Assembly (NCBI GenBank): GCA_950106755.1
Contig: OX467091.1
Span: forward strand, 21,283,538-21,347,537
Length of the DNA stretch: 64,000 bases
Source: Climacium dendroides
Lineage: Eukaryota; Streptophyta; Bryopsida; Hypnales; Climaciaceae
Direction: 5' to 3'
A program made the translations under genes and the position numbers. The notes under the pieces are model-generated. The model was given only the letters and a program-made list of their open reading frames with translations, did not search any database and had not been told where the DNA came from. Each line of letters opens with the position of its first letter. Within the stretch, counting starts at the first letter, position 1. Of the stretch, positions 1 through 13,230 are shown in pieces.

Positions 1-64
1 AAATTTGTTAAAACGGTCAATACAGTATCTCAGTCAACAAAAATTTGTTAATTTTCTAGTAGTG
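1..64 (-). mobile_element. End of a CACTA-type MITE cut by the window edge
   Basis: Read on the minus strand, the terminus at base 64 starts CACTACTAGAAAATT and continues into a T-rich stretch with TTTGTTGA. It closely resembles the terminus of the complete foldback element at 42,550-42,712. The partner end and target-site duplication lie outside the window, so this rests on the terminus alone. Confidence 0.5.
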
Positions 65-741
65 TTATAATTAAAGTGTTGTTATCATCCGCTATAACTT
101 TTGAAGCACAAGTACAATGAACATAAAATTTCTATTAGATATGTTTAACTTAATGATAATCAAATCCCTTAGTTTTTTTAATTAAAAAATATTATATTTA
201 AAAGTCAATTTTGTTAATTTTTTAAACTTTGAGATTTGGGGATTTTTACTACATTTGGAGTACCCAAATTGAATGATCTAGAGTTGAAGTTTTGATGGTC
301 TATTTTCACATTGGGTGGGATATACCTATGAAGGGACATCTAAAAATATATTATTTTATGCCCTCCATATCCATGAAAATAGGGCTCCTTTGCACAAGTG
401 CTTCTAACATTGAAGATGGTTTCAACTTCATTCTTTTAGTGAAATTTTATCACCATCAAATCTTTGCAAATGGCCAATTTTTAATTTTTTTTGTTCATTG
501 TTTTTATTTTATTACTAATTTACACTTCATTATATCTATTTTTTTGTGACAATCCATCTTTTTTTCCACAAAGTACTATTTTAGTATTTGCAAATAGTCC
601 CTAGTAATTGCAATGGTACTTTTAATTGTCGATTTTTTAATCAGTGGCTAAGATTGTTCCACTACTAAGTTTTCCTAATATTCCAGGTCTAAAATCTATA
701 TTTAACCAAAATGGTTTTTGAAAACACACAGTGTATCTTGC

Positions 742-830
742 AATGACCTTGGGGTCATTGCTCCGAAGAAGAGTGTACAAACTTCATTTCATAGCGTTCA
801 AATGTATGGTGTGAAAGTTATGAATTTATT
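742..830 (+). repeat. Diverged single unit of the GGTACCGT satellite
   Basis: The stretch with ATAGCGTTCAAATGTATGG followed by TGTGAAAGTTATGAATTT matches the second half of the satellite units at 42.0-43.1 kb and 49.5 kb. The first half is too degraded to align by eye. The rest of 65-1,288 is AT-rich with no gene visible. Confidence 0.35.
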
Positions 831-1288
831 TATTTATTTCTTAATTAAAAATTGAATTAAATTATCTTTTACTTAGGGAATAGTGGAACAAAGGGGTTTC
901 ATAATCTTTTACTTTGGATCAATAAAATATTCAATTGATCATTTAGTTTTTTATTTCAATATATTGGTAATATCATTAATATATATGCAATGTCATATGT
1001 ATATATGTCTATATGATTTCCACTTGTTTAAATTCAAAAAAGAGTAAAAATATGCTATAGGAAGATACTTCAATTGCATAGTTTCATTCAAGGACTTCTT
1101 TTTGGAAGGAAAGTTTTTATATAATACTTATTGTTCCACTTCTCCACGTAGGTGTAGGGTGCATTTTTTGAAGATTTAAATCACTTAAATAGTCATTACA
1201 TCTCAAACTTAAGGACAGACAGATTATTAACAAATTTTGTATTGATTTAGTGCCTTCATCACTACGTACTATAATCGTATCGATTATA

Positions 1289-1465
1289 TGCATTTTTACG
1301 CTCTAAATCAGTGCAAAAACAATGAATATCAATAGCGTACAGTTTATGTACTTTAACAATACGATTGTTGTGTCAAAACTACACAACAATCGAATAGTTA
1401 AAGTACATAAACTGTACGCTATTAATATTCATTGTTTTCACACTGATTTAGTACATAAAAATGCA
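1289..1465. repeat. 84-bp-arm inverted repeat (foldback MITE or hairpin precursor)
   Basis: Bases 1,289-1,372 pair with 1,382-1,465, leaving a 9-base loop. I count about 8 mismatches over 84 positions and no indel. The arms share TAGCGTACAGTTTATGTAC and ACAATGAATAT. The hairpin lies immediately upstream of the F-box relic. It could be a small foldback transposon or a long miRNA/siRNA-type hairpin. I see no convincing target-site duplication. Confidence 0.7.
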
Positions 1466-1469
1466 CATG

Positions 1470-2750
1470 ACTTAACTCTACACCTATGGAGAGAATTACC
1501 CAATAACATAATGATGAGCATTTTGGCTTGGCTTCCATTGCCCCAACTCTTCTAAGGTTGCTTAGTTTATAAAGACTAGAATTTATTTACTTCATCTTAT
1601 AAATTTCTAATCATATATAATGATAATTTTTTCAAACACTATTATCCAATCATCATGGCTAAGTCTTTAGATGCCATGCTTAGACTCAATTTTTTCAAGG
1701 TATTTTAATCACACTATTGCAAATGAAGATGAAAGACTATTCCTTTAAAAGTTTTTTGAATATAATCAAAGACAAGGTCAATGGACAGACCAAGCACATG
1801 AGCTTGTCAATGCTATGGAGGGAATTTTGTGTTTTGAAGGGGATTCAAACTTGTTTCTCTACAATCTTTTGATGCAAACATGTACATAATTGCCACCAAT
1901 TAAAGAGCATTGGCATTTACCAAAAAATTTAGTAAACATTTTAGTAGATTGCAATACCAACTCTTACCAAATAACTATAGTTGGAGAAATAAATAGAAAT
2001 AATATTTTAAATAGAGGTATTGCAATCTATGAATCAACAACAAGGGCTTGGAGGATCTCTAATGTACCACATTCACTTCAATTGCACACATTAGGTTTGA
2101 CGATGAGATTTGACAAGGCAATTGTTTTAAAGGAAGTTGTGTATTGTGGAATAATCACTAAATTATTATTTTAAAGGGCTATATTTACAAAATTGGACTT
2201 ATGATCTATAATATGCAAGTTAAAGTGTAGCATGATTGTATATATATATATATATGTCCTTCAAACCATCAATACTATCCATTCTCGCAAGTGGTATAAT
2301 GCAATGGTGACATACATTTAGTCTTCATACTAGTAAGAACTTTAATCAAATCTGTCATTTATAATAGAGAGTGTTTCAAAAGTATAAAAGTCTTCAAGCT
2401 TGAGGCAATTATTAAGTATGCTCTACTTACTAATGAATATTCAAAAATTCTTTAAGCCCAAAATGTATGGAGCCATCTTGCAAGTAAAGATATTCAAGAT
2501 TTGAATATAGTATATAATTTAAATAATGCATATACTAACAATAATTGCTTTGGATATAGAATCCAAATATACCTCACAATGGACAAGCATTATATAGTAT
2601 ATAATGTAGAATCTCATTGTTGGAGAAAGCTACCACAATGCCTTCTAATTGATCCATTTGTTTAGAAACCAAATATTTATGTAGTTTAGTCTAAATTATT
2701 ATGAAAATATCCATGTCCAGAAAGTTTCTACTCTAGATAATTAAAATATT
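1470..2750 (+). pseudogene. F-box (F-box/kelch-like) pseudogene
   Basis: An F-box core is readable at about 1,481-1,551: LWRELPNNIMMSILAWLPLP, the N-terminal pattern of plant F-box proteins that recruit substrates to SCF ubiquitin ligases. A stop follows at 1,553, after which the expected residues continue in broken form (GCLVYKD, stop, NLFTSSYKFL). From about 1,743 to 2,174 a second frame is open except for a TAA at 1,887. It reads like the central part of plant F-box/kelch proteins (LPPIKEHWHLPKNLVNILVD, then IAIYESTTRAWRISNVP). Recognisable residues such as CWRKLPQCLLIDPF persist to about 2,665 and fade by 2,750. Frameshifts and several stops make it non-functional. The F-box call is fairly secure and the kelch assignment is inference. 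Confidence 0.7.
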
Positions 2751-3759
2751 TAAAAATTGTGATGTTTTTAATTTTAGAATTTTAAAACCAATTTAGTGCT
2801 TTTGTAATCATTGTTATTTTATTAATATTTATAATCATAGCTTCTAAGTTCATTTTACATAAGAAAGTATTCTCTTGTTAAATGATTTGTTTCAAGTTAA
2901 AGAAATAATTAAATATCCATATGGAATTGGATGTGTAGATTTTTTAGATGTTGATGGATAGAGTTAACATTCTTAATTTGTTTGGTATGCTTGTGTCATC
3001 ACAAATCTACAAAAACGTACGCACCTCCTAAGAGCGACAGAACCATCTCTATTTGATGCTGCTCAAAGTTTTTCTGTGAATTGAATTCAAAAAGAGATAA
3101 GAACTATTTGAAACGCTAGCTGAGAATTAGAATATGCCGCTTCTACTATTTTTCAACCATGCATTGTAATTTTTTTTTTGTTTCTTCAAATTTTGTACAT
3201 TGAGTTTTTTTCTTTTCTTTTATAAACATAATCAAAGTCATCTCTCAATTTGTTCATTTTTTTTACTTCCATAACAAGTTAATAATGTTTTCTCATTTAT
3301 AATTGTACATAATGAATGATTATAAAAATGAATAAAATTGGAATAAAATCATATACCAAGCACTTCATAAAAATTAAAAATATAAAGAAATATTAGCAAT
3401 AAGGCATATACTTCAATTTCATCTCCACTTATGTCACAAATAGTTTTAAGATACAAGTGTATATGACATTCAATTGTTTCTTATCTTCACAATTTTGGAA
3501 GTCTACCTCATTTATATAAAATATTGCCTAAATTAATCACACCTACATGCAACTTTGAGCACTATCCATAGTTTCTAATGGTTATACTTACAAAACAACA
3601 ACTTCAACAAAGAAGATTTAAGGACAACAAAGAACACATCATTGGCATATACCAATTGCAAAACTAATCAACGACGCTAATATGTGAGCATGAAAATGCC
3701 AACATAAAAGTCTTAAGCATTTGTATAAGTAAATATCCTACAACCATTGAAGGTGCTTA

Positions 3760-3935
3760 TATCATAGACACCTATAATATAGATATTTATTATATGGTTA
3801 CGCTATAATATGAACCATGCATTTATAATATAAACCATATTAACCAATGTTATAGGTGTATATAATATAAATACATTTATAATATGAACCATATTACATA
3901 TACATTATGATAGACACCTACAACATAAATGTATG
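3760..3935. repeat. AT-rich imperfect internal repeats
   Basis: The motifs TATAATATGAACCAT and ATAGACACCTA recur several times within 180 bases, in direct and partly inverted order. The surrounding stretch from 2,750 to 4,040 is AT-rich with no supportable gene. Confidence 0.4.
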
Positions 3936-4041
3936 GTTTTTTTAGTCTCATGGACTCATGATTCTAGGCTCACATAATAGTGACCCTCATCAACATGTAC
4001 TCATTGTGCAAGATTTTGGAGTACCAAATGCCTCATATAGC

Positions 4042-4260
4042 TGTATTTCAATTACAACAATTATGTGTAATTACATTAGATTTGAATCAACGTTGCATCA
4101 TTCAGTAGTGGGAACATCATTCAGTAGTGGGAATGTGAGTTGGAGTGTGAAAATGGAGGATGTATTTCAATTACAACAATTATGTGTAATTACATTAGAT
4201 TTGAATCAACGTTGCATCATTCAGTAGTGGGAATTTGAGTTGGAGTGTGAAAATGGAGGA
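4042..4260 (+). repeat. 119-bp tandem duplication with a nested short duplication
   Basis: The block starting TGTATTTCAATTACAAC at 4,042 recurs at 4,161. Inside the first copy CATCATTCAGTAGTGGGAA occurs twice, which explains the length difference. The near identity of the copies suggests a recent slippage or unequal-exchange event. No gene is visible between 4,260 and 5,000. Confidence 0.75.
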
Positions 4261-5184
4261 TTGAAAATCAGACAAAACAATAGTAGGATTGACAACCAAT
4301 TGATTTAAAAAAATAAATGGGGGACTATTTAGCCACCACTTTCATGAAATTGTTGGATTTCAACTACTTGCAATTTACAATCTGAAGATAATATCTAAGT
4401 TATTAAAGGTAGGTATCTTCTTGGACATAGTGGGTATCCTAGTATTTCATTTTAAACCAACTTTCAAGATGTATACAAGGATTGTGACTTTGTTTAGTAT
4501 TCAAAACTCTCTTGTTATGGAGGTGGCTTGGTATTAGAGCAAAATATAACATAGTCTTTGAGTAATCATCAAGTTTTTCATAGGAGCTAAATCTCTCAAA
4601 GATGAAGATTTTCATTGATTCTATGTGGTATTACAAATTGTTGCTTGTTTATGCTTATTAATTAAAATTTTCATAGTTATCTAGTTGGATTTAGGGTTGC
4701 TTTGCACCATTGCTAGTTGCTTGCTTACCACACTACAAATAGTGATGATGTTTGAGTGTTGATATCAAAGTTAAGTTTGGGCACCACAACAAATAACATC
4801 AATTATATGCAAGTCGTACAAGTAGTCCTTGCAAAACTTGCATATCAACTTGCATATCAAGCTATACTAAATCAAGTTGAAACAACCAAGAAATCTTGCT
4901 CATTGACATCTAGCTGCAAACGCTTTGATGAGATAAGAGTTGATAAATTTGAGTCATGTGAAAACAATACATACTTAAATAACAACCACAATAGCTTTAA
5001 ACCCTACCTACCATAAAAAATGAATTATTTTCAACTTACATGGAGGATATATTATAGCCTTGACAAATTTGAAGTTAAAGGAAATTGGCCAGTGAGAATG
5101 TGATACTAGAAGAAATGAAGAGAGGATGTACCCGATGCCTGTAGAGAAAAAACCGGTCCCTTCTACAAAGAGGAGGAAAATTAC

Positions 5185-5350
5185 CGTAGCACCTCGAAAA
5201 ACTTCCCGAACGCTGGATGGAATTGTCCTCCGGGAGCAGCTCTTTCCCAGAAGCTCTTCGAGCAACATTCTCAGTTCTTCAGAAAGGCATAATTTCACCA
5301 TGTCAACCAGATTAAGTGCCTCAGTCACAAATTCAAATCCTCATGCACTT
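5185..5350 (-). other. Coding-looking exon candidate, unknown product
   Basis: On the minus strand a frame reads GFEFVTEALNLVDMVKLCLS, then EELRMLLEELLGKS, and ends at a possible donor, GCTACG|GTAATT, at 5,184. The amphipathic leucine-rich composition and codon use look coding against the AT-rich background. I do not recognise a family and found no complete gene model. It may be a relic or an exon of the gene suggested by the patches at 6.0-7.3 kb. Confidence 0.3.
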
Positions 5351-6044
5351 GACATAAAAAAAACCAATAACTTACAATTTGCCAAAGGTATTAAGTACTC
5401 AAATGGTCAAAAATGGCCACTTCCATACCTATCAAGAATTAAATAAACCATTTTGGAAGTTTCAAGGAATGAACCAAAATGTATCAATAGCAAGGATAAA
5501 TAAACCCCTATATTTCTTAACGATAGAAGTAAACTGCAATCAAAAGGTGGACTTTCTAGTTCTAGTTCGGTCAGTCCGGGGATAATATGGGATATGCAAA
5601 CCAAAAAAATTCGGAATTTCAGAAGCAAATAACACCTTCTCTTCTGCTGTGTTTTCTCGCTTGTTGCTGTGTTTTCTGGCTTAGACAAATTACGATGACA
5701 GTACAGGAACTGCAGACATCCAAAACGAATGATTGATTAGCCCTTTTCTCCTTGCCTACAAATTGACACAGGAAGTTACTAGCAGATGCACCCTTGATAC
5801 AACCGTCATACATAGACTAGTAATGAACTTGTATGTTCTTTTCCATGAATGGATTTGTGGACAAGACAAATTCTTCTGCCTCATCCTGCGGATTGAAACA
5901 CACTCAGGTCAAAAATCGTCTTGAGACATTATGAAATACAATCAAGACATCCTATAAATTAAAAGCTACGTGCAAGGTTCTACACAAGGATTATCAATCG
6001 AATACACATACGTCTCCCCAACAAAAGTCTGTGCGGCTAGTGTT

Positions 6045-6281
6045 TCAATTTCCAAGGCCACCCACAAAATGCCATGATGAGTGTGATTCGGTTCCCTTTA
6101 ACTTCCCCCATAGAACCGAAACTGCTTCTGGAGTTTTAGCTGTGACTAAATCAACAAAATAGAACGGGAGGTTCACGCTCTTCTCCAAGGTCGGTCTTGA
6201 GGGCCACTCTTTCTGGGATGCCAATTCCGTGTGAGGGCTAAGTTTTAAAACTTCCATCGTCAAGGTCTCATGAGCTACCAC
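6045..6281 (-). other. Coding-looking patch, unknown product
   Basis: This minus-strand open frame includes TMEVLKLSPHTELASQKEWP and EKSVNLPFYFVDLVTAKTPE and ends at a stop at 6,045. Just upstream (6,367-6,423, minus) another frame reads LKSAFELDGAVYQKVYGGDT then a stop, preceded by an acceptor-like TATATTCTCAG. The block between 5 and 7.7 kb is clearly richer in GC than its surroundings. I cannot name a family. These may be terminal exons of one or two genes, or decayed copies. Confidence 0.3.
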
Positions 6282-7149
6282 CGAACCCCTTAATCGTCAA
6301 TGGGCACCACTTGTAACACAGAGAGCCAAGAAGCCCTAGAACAAAAAAAAGGAGGCAATTTTAGGTGTCTCCCCCATAGACCTTCTGATAGACAGCACCG
6401 TCCAATTCAAATGCAGATTTCAGCTGAGAATATACTCCACAGCGAGCTGCTTCCTCGGTTTCTCTGTTTCAGGCACAAAATGCACTATAGTATGACAATC
6501 CTGCAACCGAAACTATTGAACCAAACAACCTACGAGAAGCTCTCCCGGCCAGGAGATATGCAGAGAATGGGAGTTCACAACTCAAAAAGACGGAACATCA
6601 AAACGCACAATCGTCCAAATCCCTCCATTTTCGCACCAAAATACACATCGCAGAAAATCAAGACACCCATGCTTTTCTAGGATATAGCACCACTTGTCCT
6701 TTGGTTCACAACATGAAAGACTTTACAAAACAGTACTTATAATAAATGTAAAGAGTTTAACCCAATGTGTTAAACTCTCTACAACTGCTTGCTTAAAAGC
6801 ACACTGACCTTCCCCTGGTAAGGAGGCATCAACCGGCCTCTTCAGAATCGGTGCTTCGATGCAATTCAAGAATCAGTTTTAAGCCAATCCGTCTTTATTC
6901 AAATCATAAACCAAATAATTAATCCCTCAGTGCTACAAGGGTCGGCAATTTTGAGAGATTCGATCACATACAAACACAGACCACCAAAGAATTAGGAGTC
7001 AGGAAAATTCTCTAGAGCAGAACACTCCCAATGCAAGGCAGATCACATTCAACATTTGCATTTTCAATTCACAAAAAACCCCAAGGAAACTGGAAAATTA
7101 AATCCACCGAGAATCGTATGAATGAAATTCTCTAACTCCTAAAACATCC

Positions 7150-7262
7150 TAGGAAGACCTTTGCTCCTTCGAGATTCAGAAGCCCGGCCTGGGCTTGCTC
7201 CACTTCGTCCGTTTCCAGGTTCAACTCAGACGGCTTTTTACGCTTAGCTCTTCTTGAAAAAA
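7150..7262 (-). other. Coding-looking patch with basic cluster, unknown product
   Basis: Read on the minus strand, a frame after a pyrimidine-rich acceptor-like tract (TTTTTTTCAAG) encodes RRAKRKKPSELNLETDEVEQ followed by AQAGLLNLEGAK. The lysine/arginine run resembles a nuclear localisation signal. An upstream in-frame ATG at about 7,274 is separated from it by a TAG. The patch lies about 0.8 kb downstream of the left H3 gene, in the same direction. The family is not recognised. Confidence 0.25.
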
Positions 7263-8084
7263 ACTAGGACAGCATCTCAAAATTGAATTACAACCGTGGA
7301 GTCGCTGCAAAATAAGCATCGAAAAAAAACAGATAAACCTTCAACCCTCTTTGATTCGCTAAAACGAACAATTACAAGCCTGAACATTCCAAACCTTCTC
7401 AGTGACGGGCAACTCAAAAGTGTTGGAAAAAAAACAACACGCGGTAAATGGTCCCTAATCGCAGACCTAAAACCTGCACCGAAACCACAGATTTCAAACC
7501 ACCGATTCACCGAGATCTTCAACGACATTAAAGACCTAGACATCATCGATTTCCGGGCATGCACGGACCAGCTACAATTACAAACAGCCGAACACAAACA
7601 GCTTATTTTAACTTCTTCATTGCAGCCAAAGGCGTACATTCAGAACGTCAAATCCCTGCGTCAAAATCAGTTGTCCACAGATGGTGAACAAAACCAATCA
7701 GGAGTGTATCCAATAAAAAGGTCAACTCCGACACAACACCACACGAAGCACAATGTGTAAGCAGCGCTCATCAGAAAACCCTCCACAACACGATCCACAC
7801 CACATCAGGAGGAAGACGCAATGCAGTAACGTAGCAACACGCAGCCAGTACAATCTCACGACCTCTTCAAGACAAACATGGAAGGGCATCCATTTCTAAC
7901 CTGCAACTAATGCAGTATAAACTCAAAAACGAAGAACGAACGGAAGGAAAATAAAAAACGAATGCTCCAGGTTTACAAACTGCAAAGACAAAACGACCCA
8001 AGTCAGAGCAAACCAAATCTCCAAAAAATTGGGTGGTGTTATGAAACACCATGGAAAAAGGCAAAGCCAACGATTACAGAAACC

Positions 8085-8760
<676 letters not shown>

Positions 8761-9633
8761 TGCTAATAAGACTGAACTTCCATGCAGTGTGGGCACTAAC
8801 TCAGAAATGAATTTCCACTAGTGTGCCATGTGTTGCTGCCACAATATGAATACGCCATTTGAGATGGCCAATCTTTTCTTAAATCTCTTTTTATGCCTAC
8901 TTTATAGTTTGTATTAAATTATTTGTAGCAATAACATTTAATCATGTGTGCTATCAAATTCTCTACTATACTTGTTCTTGTTAAACTTTGTTTGGCATAT
9001 GAAAATAGCATGTCCAAAAAATAAATTAACCAAAAGTGATTTTTCTAAAACATCCTTAAAACACGCACTAACCTAATTTTGTCTATTCATATAGAGTTTA
9101 AGCCTTAAATCATAATAGAGCTAATCCTAACTTACATTGAGAGATTCTAAGAGTGAGAAAGTTGATCTAAAACAGGATATATGCAAATTGCTAAAAATAT
9201 ACAGCCAAGTATTGCAAAATGAATGAGTCAATTTTTGCCAAAAAAAAAATACAAAGATCTCTAATCTCTCCATGATGGAATTACATAACTCAATAGTTTG
9301 CACAAGGCATCTCAATATCTATCTATTATAAGCAAATGAAGACTTAAACATGTAGAATACTGACACATGAGAAAGTAATATAGAATGTTTTGAAGAATAT
9401 TGAAATTGCTCTAAGAGGTAGTAGTCCCCACCTATGCCTACCCCCAAAACAAGACAAAAAAATTGTGAAGTTAATGAGGTGTCTTCAACCCACACATGCT
9501 TGTTATTTCTTTCACAAGAGCAAAATATCACACCAACAACTTCAAGAATATTGCAATCCTTAGCTAAACCATAAACCCAATTGCTTATTGGATGTTTTTA
9601 ATGAAATTGTCATATTGTTCTTATTCTAATTGA

Positions 9634-10163
9634 TTTCTATAGTATCCTTGTAATTTTGAGTGGTGTGACTAATGTAGCTAAACAATATACACTTGAAGCA
9701 TAGCCATTTTAAAGTAGTGATTAGTTTTTTTTATTTGACTAATAGAGAGGTATGAGTTTTCCATCGTTGTTTTTATTTCTCAACCTACTAGGTGGGATGA
9801 ACTCACATCTAAGTTACTGCCCAGTACATTGTATTTAGTATCCATGAATCAAGCAAGAGTCCACACCTAAGTTATGAAAAAAATGCATTAAGCCTATTGA
9901 AGTGTTGTTTACCCCCAAAAATGCAGTACTAAATTGTTCAACCTTTTCCTAAGCAAAGTGTTTGTAAATTTTTTAAATGTTGCTTGACTATTATAATAAA
10001 GTATAATATTGGTTGAACTATCTCATTACAATGTATTTTAAATAGTAAAAAAGAGACCCAATTTAATAGGAATGGCAACTCTAAGATTTTAATGGTTGAG
10101 GACCCAATCATAATACCAAAATCATAACTCTCTCTATAATATCATAAATGCTACCATTAATAT
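9634..10163. other. Unique AT-rich part of the inverted-repeat spacer
   Basis: This stretch lies between the left arm's inner end and the first tandem unit. It has no open frame of note and I did not recognise a repeat in it. It ends in a linker resembling those between the tandem units. Confidence 0.6.
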
Positions 10164-13100
10164 TAGGGGCTTGTGCTTGCTATGCTACGCATTCATTGTA
10201 TCACATATTTGTAAAAAATGTATATATTTGAATAGAATGCATGATAATGATTTCAACAAGTCTTTAGAATAATTATTTTAAATATTTTGTAAAAATATTT
10301 TCAATCATGTATACATAGAAATCCTATTTTCACACAATGTGATATTACAGAAATAGAGTAGTAGTTTGCAATCACTTTTGTAATATCACTTTTTACAAAG
10401 GGTGATATTATAGAAATAATAGAGTTGTTGCAATTAAGGTGATATTAAAGAGGATCCATAGGGTGATATTATAGAGGTAGCAAATCCATTGCTTCTCTTG
10501 GCTTTACACTTCTTTGCACTTCTATGATTTTGTGCTTTTGTGAGCTTTGAGATTTTATGATTCCAATTTTTTATTGCTACTACCAAATGATTTTGAGAAA
10601 TTTATTCAATCGAAGCAACTTTGGATTCCACAACAATTAAGTTGTTCACAAAGTTTTTGAGGTTTATAAGTTTTTCTTTTCAATTCTTCAATTTGGGTTG
10701 CCATTTTTTGTAACAATGGAGTCAAATTTCTAATGCATTCTAATGTATGTGTGTCTTTTGTAGTATTTACCATTGCATATATTTCATTCATCATTAAATA
10801 AATTTCTATTGTATATTTCAATATATGTTTACTTATAAAAATTAAACAAAAATTTTAGTCATTTTTATTTGAAGGTTTATTGAAATTTTTGTTCTACACT
10901 TTATCTAATACATAAAAATTCTTATAAAATTCTAATGATGAATGCATAGCATAGCAAACGCTAACCGCTAGTCATACTACTACAATCATAACTCCCTTTG
11001 TAACATCATAAATGCTACCATTAATACTAGGGCCTCGTGTTTGCTATGCTACACATTCATTGTATTACATATTTGTAAAATTTTGATATATTTGAATAGA
11101 ATGCATGATAATGATTTCAACAAGTCTTTAAAATAATTATTTTAAATATTTTGTAAAAATATTTTCAATCATGCATATATAGAAATCATATTTTCACACA
11201 ACATGATATTATTAAAATAGAGTAGCACTTCACAATCACCTCTATAATATCACTTTTTATAAAAGGTGATATTATAGAAATAATATGGTTGTTGCAATTA
11301 AGGTGATATTAAAGAGGATCCATAGGATGATATTATAGAGGTAGCAATTCCATTGCTTTTCTTGGCTTTATACTTCTTTTGCATTTCTATAATTTTGTGC
11401 TTTTGTGAGCTTTGAGCTTTTGATTTCAATTTCCTATTGCTACTACTAAATGATTTGAGAAATTTATTAGATTGAACCAATTTTGGATTTCGCAATAATT
11501 TCATTGTTCACCAAGCTTTTGAGATTTACAAGTTTTACCTTTAAATTCTTGTATTTGGGTTGCCATTGTTTGTAACAATTGAGTCTAATTTCTAATGCAT
11601 TATAATGTATGTGTATATTTTGTTGTATTCATCATTCATGATAATTAAACTTTTTATTGTTTATTTCAGTATATGATTATTTATAAAAAAAAATTATATG
11701 AAGATTTTAATAATTTTTATTTGAAGATTTATTGAAATTCTTGCTCTACATTCTATCTAATACATAAAAAATTTTAATGAAATTCTAATGGTGAATACGT
11801 AGCATAGCAAGCGCCAACCGCTAGTCATACTACTATCATACTACTAAAATCATAACTCCCTCTGTAATATCACAAATGCTACCATTAATATTAGAGGCTC
11901 GTGCTTGCTATGCTACGCATTCATTATATCACATATTAGTAAAATTTTGATATATTTGAATAGAATGCATGATAATGATTTCAATAAGTCTTTAAAATAA
12001 TTATTTTAAATATTTTATAAAAATATTTACAATCATGCATACATAGAAATTGTATTTTCACACAATGTGATATTATAGAAATAGAGTAGCAGTTTGCAAT
12101 CACTTCTGTAATATCACTTTTTACAAAGGGTGATATTATAGAAATAATAGAGTTGTTGCAATTAAGGTGATATTAAAAAGGATCCATAGGATGATATTAT
12201 AGAGGTAGCAAATCCATTGCTTTTCTTGGCTTTACACTTCTTTGTACTTCTGTGATTTTGTGCTTTTGTAAGCTTTGAGCTTTCATGATTTCAATTTTCT
12301 ATTGCTATTACCAAATGATTTTGAGAAACTTATTCAATTGAAGCAATTTTGGATTCCACAACAATTAAGTTGTTCACAAAGTTTTTGAGATTTATAAGTT
12401 TTTCTTTTCAGTTCTTCAATTTGGGTTGCCATTTTTTGTAACAATGGAGTCAAATTTCTAATGCATTCTAATGTATGTGTATTTTTTTATAGTATTTACC
12501 ATTGCATATGTTTCATTCATCATTTAATAAATTTCTATTGTACATTTCAATATATGCTTACTTATTAAAAAAATTATACAAAGATTTTAGTCATTTTTAT
12601 TTGAAGATTTATTGAAATTTTGGTTCTGCATTCTATCTAATACATAAAAATTCTTATAAAATTCAAATGATGAATGCGTAGCATAGCAAGCGCCAACCAC
12701 TAGTATAATACTACTAAAATCATAAGTCCCTCTCTAATATCACAATGCGACCATTAATACTAGGGGCTTGTGCATGTTATGTTATGCATTCATTGTATCA
12801 CATATTAGTAAAAACTTGATATATTTGAATAGAATGCATGATAATGATTTTGATAAGTCTTTCAAATAATTATTTTAATTATTTTATAAAAATATTTTCA
12901 ATCATGCATACATAGAAATTGTATTTTCACACAATGTGATATTACTGAAATAGAGTAGCAGTTCACAATCCCCTCTCTAATATCACTTTTTACAAAGGGT
13001 GATATTATAGAAATAATATAGTTGTTGCAATTCAAGTGATATTAAAGAGGATCAATATGATGATATTATAAAGGTAGCAATTCCATTGCTTTTCTTGGCT

Positions 13101-13230
13101 ATATACTTCTTGTGCATTTTTATGATTTTGTACTTTTGTGAGCTTTGAATTTTTTATTTCAATTTCCGATTGCTACTACCAAATGATTTGAGAAATTTCT
13201 TAGATTGAACAAATTTTGGATTTCACAACA
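10164..13230 (-). repeat. Tandem array of ~865-bp units with terminal inverted repeats (cluster 1)
   Basis: Four units start at about 10,164, 11,027, 11,891 and 12,760. Each complete unit (ends at 10,971, 11,824 and 12,703) begins near CTAGGGGCTTGTGC and ends GCGCCAACCGCTAG or a variant. The inner terminal sequences GCTTGCTATGCTACGCATTC and its reverse complement make an inverted repeat of 22 or more bases. A linker of about 60 bases with AATATCAC and CTACCATTAATA separates units. The fourth unit is cut off at about 13,230, where the 26-bp array starts. Inside each unit GTGATATTA or its complement occurs about five times. The minus strand carries a short coiled-coil-like frame (TQIEELKRK). 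It is probably a non-autonomous DNA transposon amplified in tandem. Confidence 0.8.
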
